A stretch of 6,323 nucleotides of DNA from Thiomonas sp. (lineage in GTDB: Bacteria; Pseudomonadota; Gammaproteobacteria; Burkholderiales; Burkholderiaceae_C): the NCBI GenBank assembly GCA_028706735.1, contig JAQTVS010000167.1, positions 1 through 6,323 of the forward strand, written 5' to 3'. The translations under genes and the position numbers were made by a program. Positions 1-6,323 of this stretch are shown one piece after another; the stretch's first letter is position 1; every line of letters starts with the position of its first letter. The notes under the pieces are model-generated. The model was not told the origin of the DNA, did not search any database, and saw only the letters and a program-made list of their open reading frames with translations.

Positions 1-1479
1 GCGCACCTTTGCGCGCGCCCGCGGACTGCGCAGATAGCCCAGCTCAGTGTTGAGCCAGTCTCGCGACGGCCCGCCTTCCTTGGCGGCAACGATTTCCACG
101 GTCTGTCCGCTGCGCAGCGGCGTGGTCAGAGGGATCAGTGCGCCATCGACTCGAGCGCCGCGGCAGCGATGCCCCAGATCGGTATGCAGAGCGTAGGCAA
201 AATCGACCGGCGTGGCCCCCAGGGCGAGTTCGACAATGCGGGCTTGCGGAGTCAGGACGAAGATGCGTTCTTCGGTGTCTTGTTTTGCGGAGGTTTCGGC
301 AAGGGTGGCCGACGCAGGCGCGTCCGATCCGGCCAGTTCCTGCTGAAGCGCCAGGAGTTGGCGCGCCAGGGCAATGCGCGACTGATAATCTCCGGCCTGC
401 GACTGGCCTTGATAGCCTTTGGCCCCTGCCTCTTTGTAAGCCCAATGCGCCGCGCTGCCCTGCTCTGCGTAGGCATGCATGGTTTCGGTGCGAATCTGGA
501 TTTCAAAAATCTGCCCGCTCTCGGTTCGCACCACCGTGTGCAAGGACTGATACCCGTTTGGTTTGGGCTTGGCGATGTAATCATCGAACTCTTCGGGCAA
601 AGAGGTCCACATGGCATGCACCGTACTGAGCGCGGCGTAACACGCGCTGATGTCGGCAACGATGATGCGCAGAGCCCGCAAATCCATGACCTGCTCAAAG
701 GCAAGGTGCTTGCCCTGCATCTTGCGCCAGATGCTGTAGATGTGTTTTGGGCGGCCCACCACTTGCGCGGGGATGTGCTGATGCTGCAATTCCGTCTGCA
801 GGCGGGCGATGGCGGCGGCAATGCCCTGCTCCCGCTCGGCACGGCGTTCATCGAGCTTGCGGGCAATGTCTTTATAGATCGCGGGCTGCGACAGGCGGAA
901 GGAGAGGTCTTCCAGTTCCCACTTCACCTGCCAGATGCCCAGGCGGTTGGCGAGCGGCGCGTAAACCTCCATGCTTTCCGCGAGAAACGCCGCAGGCGCC
1001 GGGTTTGCTGTGCGGGTGAAAAACCGCAGGGACTGCAAACGCGAGGCCAGACGCAGCAAGGCGACGCGCAGATCGCGCGAAAACCCCAGCAGCAGGCGCC
1101 GCAGCAGCTCGGTATGCCGGCGCCGGAGTTCTGCTTCGTCCGGCCCGCTGCGTGCCATGCGAGAAACCTCGACCAGTTTGCGCGTCTCCACTGCCAGATC
1201 AGCCAGCCCATCGCCGAAATGTTTGCGCAACTGGTCTTGCGGATGCGCCAGATGCGGCACCACGAGGTTGAGATACGCGGTTGCCTGCGCTTCGGCATCC
1301 GCACCCATCTCGGCAAGAATTCTGCGCACTCCGTCGGCATGCTCCAGCGCGGGCTCGCCGGTTTCGAGAACGACGGTGTCGATCAGCGCGACGGCGTAGG
1401 CGCGCGCCTGCACCACGCGTGCATCAGCACCGGCGTCTTGCGCCAAGGCGTCCAGCGGGTCGGGCGGGTTCGGGATCAC
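1..1479 (-). CDS. relA: RelA, monofunctional GTP pyrophosphokinase (ppGpp synthetase I), C-terminus cut by window edge
   Basis: Transfers pyrophosphate from ATP to GDP or GTP, making the alarmone (p)ppGpp on ribosomes stalled by uncharged tRNA. The frame stays open for 493 codons and runs off the left edge. The first part (about residues 23-155) is an HD-type pseudo-hydrolase domain: the SpoT HD...ED motif is replaced by LNLVVPH (70-76), so hydrolase activity is not expected. The synthetase domain (about 170-345) carries YAPLANRLGIWQ, RPKHIYSIWRKMQ (243-255), the acidic EFDD motif (297-300) typical of synthetase-only RelA rather than RFKD of bifunctional enzymes, and NGYQSLHT. A TGS domain follows (about 404-465). 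The helical, zinc-finger and ACT/RRM domains, roughly the last 250 residues of a usual RelA, lie outside the window. The start is GTG, overlapping the hydrolase stop as GTGA; an in-frame stop lies a few codons upstream with no other start between, so this is the earliest possible start. No good Shine-Dalgarno is visible, which fits translational coupling. Confidence 0.95.
   Translation of the reverse strand, partial: MIPNPPDPLDALAQDAGADARVVQARAYAVALIDTVVLETGEPALEHADGVRRILAEMGADAEAQATAYLNLVVPHLAHPQDQLRKHFGDGLADLAVETRKLVEVSRMARSGPDEAELRRRHTELLRRLLLGFSRDLRVALLRLASRLQSLRFFTRTANPAPAAFLAESMEVYAPLANRLGIWQVKWELEDLSFRLSQPAIYKDIARKLDERRAEREQGIAAAIARLQTELQHQHIPAQVVGRPKHIYSIWRKMQGKHLAFEQVMDLRALRIIVADISACYAALSTVHAMWTSLPEEFDDYIAKPKPNGYQSLHTVVRTESGQIFEIQIRTETMHAYAEQGSAAHWAYKEAGAKGYQGQSQAGDYQSRIALARQLLALQQELAGSDAPASATLAETSAKQDTEERIFVLTPQARIVELALGATPVDFAYALHTDLGHRCRGARVDGALIPLTTPLRSGQTVEIVAAKEGGPSRDWLNTELGYLRSPRARAKVR
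1476..1479 (-). other. GTGA stop/start overlap, hydrolase to relA
   Basis: The TGA stop of the hydrolase (1476-1478) and the GTG start of relA (1477-1479) share bases in the tetranucleotide GTGA. With no clear Shine-Dalgarno before relA, ribosomes finishing the hydrolase probably re-initiate here. The coupling is inferred; the overlap is read directly. Confidence 0.8.
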
Positions 1480-2390
1480 GACAGCAGAAAATCACGCACG
1501 ATGCGCACTTGATCGTCCTGCACCAGCGTGGGCGCGTGACCGACTCCAGGCAATTCCACCACGCGCGCCTTCGGGCCGCGCTGGGTCATGGCCTGCGCTG
1601 TCTGGGTATTGAGAATGTCGGAATCCGTGCCGCGCAGCACCAGCGTGGGCGCAGAGATCTGCTCATAGGCCTGCCACAGGGCGATTTCGCCTGCGGCAAT
1701 GGCCTGTGCGCTCGCTGCGGTGAACGGCTGGGATAGTGCCGGGTCGTAGTGCAGCCGCCAGCCCTGGCCTTCCGGGCGCAGCATGGGCAGCGTCAACGCC
1801 ATCCACTGCGCCGGGGTGTGCGGTCCAAAGCCTTCCGAGATTTCGCGCAGGGACGCGGCGGCCTGCTCCGGTGTGTCGAAATGCATTTGACGCCCGACAT
1901 AGCTGGCGATGCGCATCAGTCCGCGCGGGTCCAGCGAAGGCCCGACGTCGTTGAGCACAAGACGTTGAATGGGACTGTGCCGCAGACCCGCGAGGGCAAT
2001 CCCGATCAGCCCGCCCAGGGAAGTGCCGACCCAGGACAGATTGCGTGCGCGCAACCGGGCGAGCAAGGTGACCAGATCGGCCATGTATTGCGGCACCTGA
2101 TACAGCGCCGGGTTGTCAAGCCAGTCCGATTCGCCACGCCCTGGCAGATCCGGGCAGACCACGCGGCGCCCCAGTTGCAGCGCCTGCGCCAGCACATCGA
2201 AATCACGCCCCTGCCGCGTCAGTCCGTGGACGCAGACGACAACATCGTCGCAGTCTGGACCGCCCCACTCCCAATAGGAGAGGCGATGCAGACCGCCAGG
2301 ATGAAGGCATTGCACTGAGGCGAGACGAGGCTGGTTTTCCACTTTGTTCAGAAGGATCAAAACAAACGGTTCATCATACAGACCGATCAC
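1476..2390 (-). CDS. Alpha/beta-fold hydrolase, substrate unknown
   Basis: A soluble alpha/beta hydrolase (COG0596-like) of about 304 residues; no signal peptide or membrane segment is seen. With the GTG at 2390 as residue 1, the oxyanion-hole HG is at 55-56 (VCVHGLTRQG), the nucleophile elbow GTSLGG puts the catalytic Ser at 124, the acid is Asp256 or Asp258 (LRGTDSDIL), and the catalytic His is 285 (GVGHAPTL). The triad is therefore complete and the enzyme should be active, probably as an esterase, lipase-like or C-C hydrolase; sequence alone does not give the substrate. The start is uncertain: GTG at 2390 overlaps the dnaG stop as GTGA, GTG at 2393 is one codon longer, and GTG at 2342 would remove about 16 poorly conserved residues and begin close to where family similarity starts (RLASVQCLHPGGLHR). 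No in-frame ATG exists near the N-terminus. The gene overlaps both dnaG and relA by 4 bases. Confidence 0.9.
   Translation of the reverse strand: MIGLYDEPFVLILLNKVENQPRLASVQCLHPGGLHRLSYWEWGGPDCDDVVVCVHGLTRQGRDFDVLAQALQLGRRVVCPDLPGRGESDWLDNPALYQVPQYMADLVTLLARLRARNLSWVGTSLGGLIGIALAGLRHSPIQRLVLNDVGPSLDPRGLMRIASYVGRQMHFDTPEQAAASLREISEGFGPHTPAQWMALTLPMLRPEGQGWRLHYDPALSQPFTAASAQAIAAGEIALWQAYEQISAPTLVLRGTDSDILNTQTAQAMTQRGPKARVVELPGVGHAPTLVQDDQVRIVRDFLLS
2387..2390 (-). other. GTGA stop/start overlap, dnaG to hydrolase
   Basis: The dnaG stop TGA (2387-2389) overlaps a GTG (2388-2390) in the hydrolase frame, the same arrangement as at the next junction. The GTG directly before it (2391-2393) is in the same frame, and a further GTG lies at 2342, so use of the overlapping codon is likely but not proven. 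Confidence 0.55.
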
Positions 2391-4282
2391 CACTGCGCGG
2401 TCTGTGGCGCGCGCAGCGCCTGATCGATTTCCCTGAGTCGCAGCGCCAGGCCGCGGTACTCCGCTCGATCGGCATCCTCCACCAACCCCCCGGCCACCAG
2501 CGCATCCTGGCGGCGCAGCAACCCGGTGCGCTCCAGGCGCAGCAACATGGCGAAGAGATCCTGCTTTGCGGTGGAGTCGTCCACTTCCAGCGGGTCAGGC
2601 GATAGCGCGAGAACCGCTTCGGGCGCGTGGCCAGCATCCCGCAGCGTTTCCCACAGGGCGGCAGCCGAGATCCCGGGTTGATCTTCCAGGATGGACTCCA
2701 GCGCCATCACGAACGGCTGCAAGTCACTGGGCTCCTGCGACAACAGTGCGTGCTGTGCAGGGCCGATCTCCCACCATAAGGCGGGCTGCGACAACAGCAA
2801 AGGCAGCATCATGCGCAACAGATCGGGCGGGGCTGCAAAGGTGCGCAAGGCGTGACGTCCACCGCTCCGGCGCGGCTCCGAACGGTGCGGCTGACGGCCG
2901 AATGTCTCGGCAGCAGCCACCGGCTTGCGCGCGGGTGCGGACAGCCGCAGCACCTCGCGCAATTCCGCCGTCGGCATGCCAAGTTGCCGGGCGAAATCGG
3001 TGAGCAACTGGCCGAGCAGCGCCGGGGCGGCAATCTGGGAGAACAGCGGCCCAGCGTCGTGAATCGCCTGGGCGCGGCCTTCGGCGGTCGCCATCGCCAC
3101 GCCGTCGAACAGGCTGGCGAACAGGAACTCGGACAAGGGCTGCGCCCGCCCGATTTCACGCTCGAAGGCTTCGGCGCCCTTTTCCCGCACATACGAGTCA
3201 GGGTCGTGCTCGGAAGGCAGGAACAAAAACTTGACTACCCGCGTATCGCTGAGCAGAGGCAAGGCGTTTTCCATGGCGCGGCGCGCAGCCCGTCGGCCGG
3301 CGGCGTCGCCGTCGAAGCTGAACACCACTTGCCCCGTATGCCGGAAGAGCTTTTGCAGCTGCTGCACGGTGCACGCGGTGCCCAGCGTGGCCACCGCATG
3401 CTCAACGCCAAACTGCGCCAGCGCGACCACGTCCATATAGCCTTCGACCACCAGCGCGTAACCGGCGCGGGAAATTGCCGCACGCGCCTCGAACAGGCCG
3501 TAAAGCTCTTCGCCCTTGTGGAACACCACGGTTTCCGGCGAGTTGAGGTATTTGGGCTCGCCCTGGTCGATGATGCGCCCGCCGAAGCCGATGACCTCGC
3601 CGCGCAGATTGCGGATGGGAAAGGTGATGCGGTCGCGCAGCCGGTCATAGCGGCGCTGCACATCGGCGAATGACTCGGCCTGCGGTTCCAGCGTGTCGCC
3701 CTGCGCATCGCGCGCCACCACCAGCCCGGACTGCACCAGCGCATCGGCGTTGTAGTTGGCGAACGCACCGGCCAGAGGCTGCCAGTCATCCGGCGCGTAA
3801 CCCAGGCCGAAGCGCTTGGCCACCTGGCCTTGCAGACCGCGGGCGATGAGATAGTTTTTCGCCCGCTCGCTGTGACGCAGGCGGTGCTGATAAAAGTTGT
3901 CCGCTGCCTGCAGCGCGTCGACCAGGGTGGCATGCAGGCTGCGCTGTTGCTGCAACTGCCGCAGTTGTTGCGGATCGAGATCGGGTTCGGGCACGGTGAG
4001 GCCGTAACGCCCGGCAAGATCCTTCACCGCGTCGACAAAGCCCATGCCCGCGTAGTCCATCAGGAAGCCGATGGCCGTGCCGTGAACACCGCAGCCAAAG
4101 CAGTGATAGAACTGCTTGCCCGCGCTGACCGTGAAGGACGGCGTCTTCTCGCCGTGAAACGGACAGAGTCCCTTGTAGTTGCTCCCGGTTTTTTTCAGCT
4201 CGACATGCTGGCCGACGACTTCGACGATGTCGGCGCGCGCGAGCAAATCCTGAATAAAACCGGGGGGAATGCGTTGCTGCAT
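2387..4282 (-). CDS. dnaG: DNA primase DnaG
   Basis: Makes the short RNA primers for the lagging strand and for replication start, working with the DnaB helicase. At 631 residues it has a normal length (E. coli has 581). Domains in order: a CHC2 zinc ribbon with Cys40, His43, Cys61 and Cys64 (LCPFHGEKTPSF, then FYHCFGCG); the RNA-polymerase core with basic motifs including DRITFPIRN and the FGGR and PKYLNSPET stretches (about 217-251); the TOPRIM metal site with Glu280 in VVEGYMDV and Asp324/Asp326 in FDGDAAGR; a flexible Pro/Arg/Ala-rich linker (about 448-484); and a C-terminal DnaB-binding domain (about 485-631). All catalytic acids and zinc ligands are present. The ATG start fits the family N-terminus (RIPPGFIQDLLARADIVEVV), although the Shine-Dalgarno is poor. 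The SDR gene ends 39 bases upstream and the hydrolase overlaps its stop. The classical neighbours rpsU and rpoD are absent on both sides. Confidence 0.98.
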   Translation of the reverse strand: MQQRIPPGFIQDLLARADIVEVVGQHVELKKTGSNYKGLCPFHGEKTPSFTVSAGKQFYHCFGCGVHGTAIGFLMDYAGMGFVDAVKDLAGRYGLTVPEPDLDPQQLRQLQQQRSLHATLVDALQAADNFYQHRLRHSERAKNYLIARGLQGQVAKRFGLGYAPDDWQPLAGAFANYNADALVQSGLVVARDAQGDTLEPQAESFADVQRRYDRLRDRITFPIRNLRGEVIGFGGRIIDQGEPKYLNSPETVVFHKGEELYGLFEARAAISRAGYALVVEGYMDVVALAQFGVEHAVATLGTACTVQQLQKLFRHTGQVVFSFDGDAAGRRAARRAMENALPLLSDTRVVKFLFLPSEHDPDSYVREKGAEAFEREIGRAQPLSEFLFASLFDGVAMATAEGRAQAIHDAGPLFSQIAAPALLGQLLTDFARQLGMPTAELREVLRLSAPARKPVAAAETFGRQPHRSEPRRSGGRHALRTFAAPPDLLRMMLPLLLSQPALWWEIGPAQHALLSQEPSDLQPFVMALESILEDQPGISAAALWETLRDAGHAPEAVLALSPDPLEVDDSTAKQDLFAMLLRLERTGLLRRQDALVAGGLVEDADRAEYRGLALRLREIDQALRAPQTAQW

Positions 4283-4291
4283 GGCTCGGGA

Positions 4292-4319
4292 CGTTGCGGC
4301 ACAAGGCCGCAGCGCAACG
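4292..4319 (-). promoter_or_regulatory. Inverted repeat / hairpin in the dnaG leader
   Basis: The 39-base gap before dnaG contains a perfect 7-base inverted repeat (CGTTGCG at 4292-4298 and CGCAACG at 4313-4319). A competing 6-base stem with a 5-base loop also fits (TGCGGC at 4295-4300 with GCCGCA at 4306-4311). On the transcript the 3' side ends about 9 bases before the dnaG ATG. There is no U-tract, so it does not look like an intrinsic terminator. It could tune translation of dnaG, act as an RNA processing or stability element, or be chance in GC-rich DNA. Confidence 0.4.
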
Positions 4320-4321
4320 CC

Positions 4322-5080
4322 TTATTTGGGCTGCATGCGGATGGCGCCATCGAGCCGGATGACTTCGCCGTTCAGCATCGGGTTGGTGAGAATGGCTTCG
4401 ACCAGCGCGGCATATTCTTGCGGCTTGCCCAGACGCTGCGGAAACGGCGCCATCTGCCCGAGCGCTGCCTGCACTTCTGGCGGCATGCCCATGAGCATGG
4501 GCGTCTCGAAAATGCCCGGTGCAATGGTCATCACCCGGATGCCGTCGCGCGACAGGTCGCGCGCCAGCGGCAGGGTCATGCCGGCGATGCCCGCCTTGGA
4601 GGCCGCATACGCGGCTTGCCCAATTTGTCCGTCGAAAGCAGCCACCGACGCCGTGTTGACGATCACCCCCCGTTCGCCATCGTCCAGCGGTGTCTGCTGC
4701 GCCATGACTGCGGCGGCCAGCCGGGCGAGATTGAAGCTGCCGATCAGGTTGATGCGGATGACGCGCTCGAACAGATCGAGCGCGTGCGGCCCCTGCTTGC
4801 CCAGGGTGCGCGCCGCAGGCGCAACGCCCGCGCAGCTCACCGCCACCCGCAACGGCGCCAGCGCCTGCGCGGCGTTCACCGCCGCCTGCACATCCGCCTC
4901 GCTGGTGACATCGCAATGCACGAACTGCGCGCCGATTTGTGCGGCGAAGGCGCGCCCGGCGGCGTCTTGAACATCAGCGATGACCACGCGCATTCCGCGC
5001 TTGGCCAGCAAGGCGGCAGTCGCCGCACCCAGACCTGAGGCGCCGCCGCTGATGACGGCGCTATGACCAGACAGTTGCAT
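4322..5080 (-). CDS. SDR-family 3-hydroxyacyl-CoA dehydrogenase, type 2 (HSD17B10-like)
   Basis: Likely oxidises 3-hydroxyacyl-CoA to 3-ketoacyl-CoA with NAD+, in fatty-acid beta-oxidation or in breakdown of isoleucine (3-hydroxy-2-methylbutyryl-CoA). The 252-residue length is typical of classical SDRs. The Rossmann motif SGGASGLG lies at 11-18, Asp36 at the end of strand 2 favours NAD(H) over NADP(H), and the active site is Asn111, Ser145, Tyr158 and Lys162 (YAASK). Several stretches match the human mitochondrial enzyme HSD17B10 as I recall it, including [27 protein letters not shown], the PFP.RLG..EYA region and the C-terminal [15 protein letters not shown]. Small differences are SCAG (82-85) where SDRs usually have N(N/C)AG, and SGG in place of TGG at the cofactor loop. 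The stop of adk lies 21 bases upstream and no strong Shine-Dalgarno is seen, so it probably depends on read-through from adk. The exact substrate is inferred. Confidence 0.92.
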   Translation of the reverse strand: MQLSGHSAVISGGASGLGAATAALLAKRGMRVVIADVQDAAGRAFAAQIGAQFVHCDVTSEADVQAAVNAAQALAPLRVAVSCAGVAPAARTLGKQGPHALDLFERVIRINLIGSFNLARLAAAVMAQQTPLDDGERGVIVNTASVAAFDGQIGQAAYAASKAGIAGMTLPLARDLSRDGIRVMTIAPGIFETPMLMGMPPEVQAALGQMAPFPQRLGKPQEYAALVEAILTNPMLNGEVIRLDGAIRMQPK

Positions 5081-5101
5081 GGCAGTGATCCGAGCGTGAG
5101 A

Positions 5102-5767
<666 letters not shown>

Positions 5768-5791
5768 TCAATCGTAAAAACGCAGCGTTTC

Positions 5792-5800
5792 AGAATAGCA
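5792..5800 (-). promoter_or_regulatory. Possible extended -10 promoter element before adk
   Basis: In the 86-base kdsB-adk gap the minus strand reads TGCTATTCT, an extended -10 (TGn followed by TATTCT, 4 of 6 to TATAAT). A start site about 7 bases downstream would give a short leader of roughly 25-30 bases ending in the adk Shine-Dalgarno. No good -35 hexamer lies at the right spacing, so only the extended -10 supports it. If real, it would let adk and the genes after it be transcribed independently of kdsB. Confidence 0.3.
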
Positions 5801-5844
5801 GACCGCCCTGCCCCGGCGCTGACGCGCCACTGATCGCAAGCCGT

Positions 5845-6323
5845 TCAACCCGGCCAGGCCGCACGCACCCGCTCCAAGTCGGCAGGGGTGTCGACTCCAG
5901 GGCCAGGGGCGTTCCCGGCGATGTGCACGGCAATGGCATGTCCATGCCACAAGGCACGAAGCTGTTCCAGCGCCTCGGCCTGCTCCAGCGGTGCGGCGGG
6001 CAGAGACGCGTAACGGCGGAGAAAACCATGACGATAGGCGTAAAGCCCGATGTGGCGATAGACCGGCTGGCTGGCAGCCCCCTGGCTTTGCCAGCCGGAA
6101 GCGCACTGCACATAGCCGTCGCGCAGCCAAGGAATGGGGGCACGCGAGAAGTACAGCGCCCGGCCCTGGGCATCAAGCACCACTTTGACCACATTCGGGT
6201 TGAAGATCTCCGCATCATCGGTAATGCGGTGGGCGCAGGTGGACATGTCGATCTGCGGGTGCGTCTGCAATAAGGCGGCGCAGGCCGCGGGCAGCGCGGG
6301 GTCGATCAGCGGCTCATCCCCCT
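5845..6323 (-). CDS. kdsB: CMP-Kdo synthetase KdsB (3-deoxy-manno-octulosonate cytidylyltransferase), N-terminus cut by window edge
   Basis: Activates Kdo with CTP to CMP-Kdo and PPi, the donor for the inner core of lipopolysaccharide; cytosolic. Only the last 158 residues are in the window, about 60 percent of the usual 250. They begin inside the conserved GDEP motif ([10 protein letters not shown]) and continue with [41 protein letters not shown] and [12 protein letters not shown]. The Asp of GVDT (residue 144 of the fragment) is the expected metal ligand. The first in-frame start-like codon, TTG at 6268-6270, is an internal leucine of a helix and not a real start, because the conserved reading continues upstream to the edge. 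The N-terminal nucleotide-binding region with the CTP loop lies outside the window. adk begins 86 bases downstream. Confidence 0.97.
   Translation of the reverse strand, partial: GDEPLIDPALPAACAALLQTHPQIDMSTCAHRITDDAEIFNPNVVKVVLDAQGRALYFSRAPIPWLRDGYVQCASGWQSQGAASQPVYRHIGLYAYRHGFLRRYASLPAAPLEQAEALEQLRALWHGHAIAVHIAGNAPGPGVDTPADLERVRAAWPG

Noticed and set aside
169..1512. Long plus-strand open frame of 447 codons opposite relA
   Set aside because: It is antisense to a clearly conserved RelA. Its translation shows no recognisable domain and is rich in Arg, Gln and Gly, as expected for the complement of GC-rich coding DNA.
3786..4916. Minus-strand open frame of 376 codons across the SDR-dnaG junction
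   Set aside because: It is a different frame of the same strand running through two conserved genes, and its product is low-complexity Arg/Ala/Gly-rich.
3830..5038. Plus-strand open frame of 402 codons opposite dnaG and the SDR gene
   Set aside because: It spans two real genes and the gap between them on the other strand, with no family resemblance; a GC-bias shadow.
5774..5790. AAACG-CTG-CGTTT followed by T residues before adk as a terminator
   Set aside because: The stem is short and mostly A-T, far too weak for termination, and it lies just before the adk ribosome site.
5815..5828. GGCGC-TGAC-GCGCC hairpin after kdsB as a terminator
   Set aside because: The stem is only 5 bases with a 4-base loop, and no T-run follows in the minus-strand direction.
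5790..6218. Minus-strand frame of 142 codons overlapping kdsB
   Set aside because: The overlapping frame (5845-6323) matches KdsB along its full length, so this one is a shadow.

Overview
This is a GC-rich, gene-dense stretch of chromosome from a Gram-negative proteobacterium. KdsB, an LPS enzyme, shows that the cell makes lipopolysaccharide. The protein sequences and the kdsB-adk pairing look betaproteobacterial, probably Burkholderiales; that placement is a judgement from recalled sequences, not a search. I see no mobile element, CRISPR array, tRNA, rRNA or long repeat. Both ends of the window cut through genes.

All six genes lie on the minus strand, so the reading order runs from right to left: kdsB (N-terminus cut off by the right edge), adk, an HSD17B10-like 3-hydroxyacyl-CoA dehydrogenase of the SDR family, dnaG primase, an alpha/beta hydrolase, and relA (C-terminus cut off by the left edge). 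The gaps are 86 bases (kdsB-adk), 21 bases (adk-SDR) and 39 bases (SDR-dnaG). The last two junctions are 4-base GTGA overlaps. No convincing intrinsic terminator lies between any two genes, so the whole block could be one transcript. A possible extended -10 element before adk and a hairpin before dnaG are the only candidate control sites.

Each gene is individually conventional. KdsB activates Kdo for LPS, Adk balances adenylates, the SDR oxidises 3-hydroxyacyl-CoAs, DnaG primes replication and RelA makes the alarmone (p)ppGpp. The hydrolase has a complete catalytic triad but no known substrate. The arrangement is what stands out. dnaG lacks its classical neighbour rpoD downstream and rpsU upstream, and instead sits in a tightly coupled dnaG-hydrolase-relA trio. 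Because (p)ppGpp is known to inhibit DnaG, this puts an alarmone synthetase and one of its targets in one translationally coupled unit. I found no clearly new biological system; the unusual dnaG context is the best lead.
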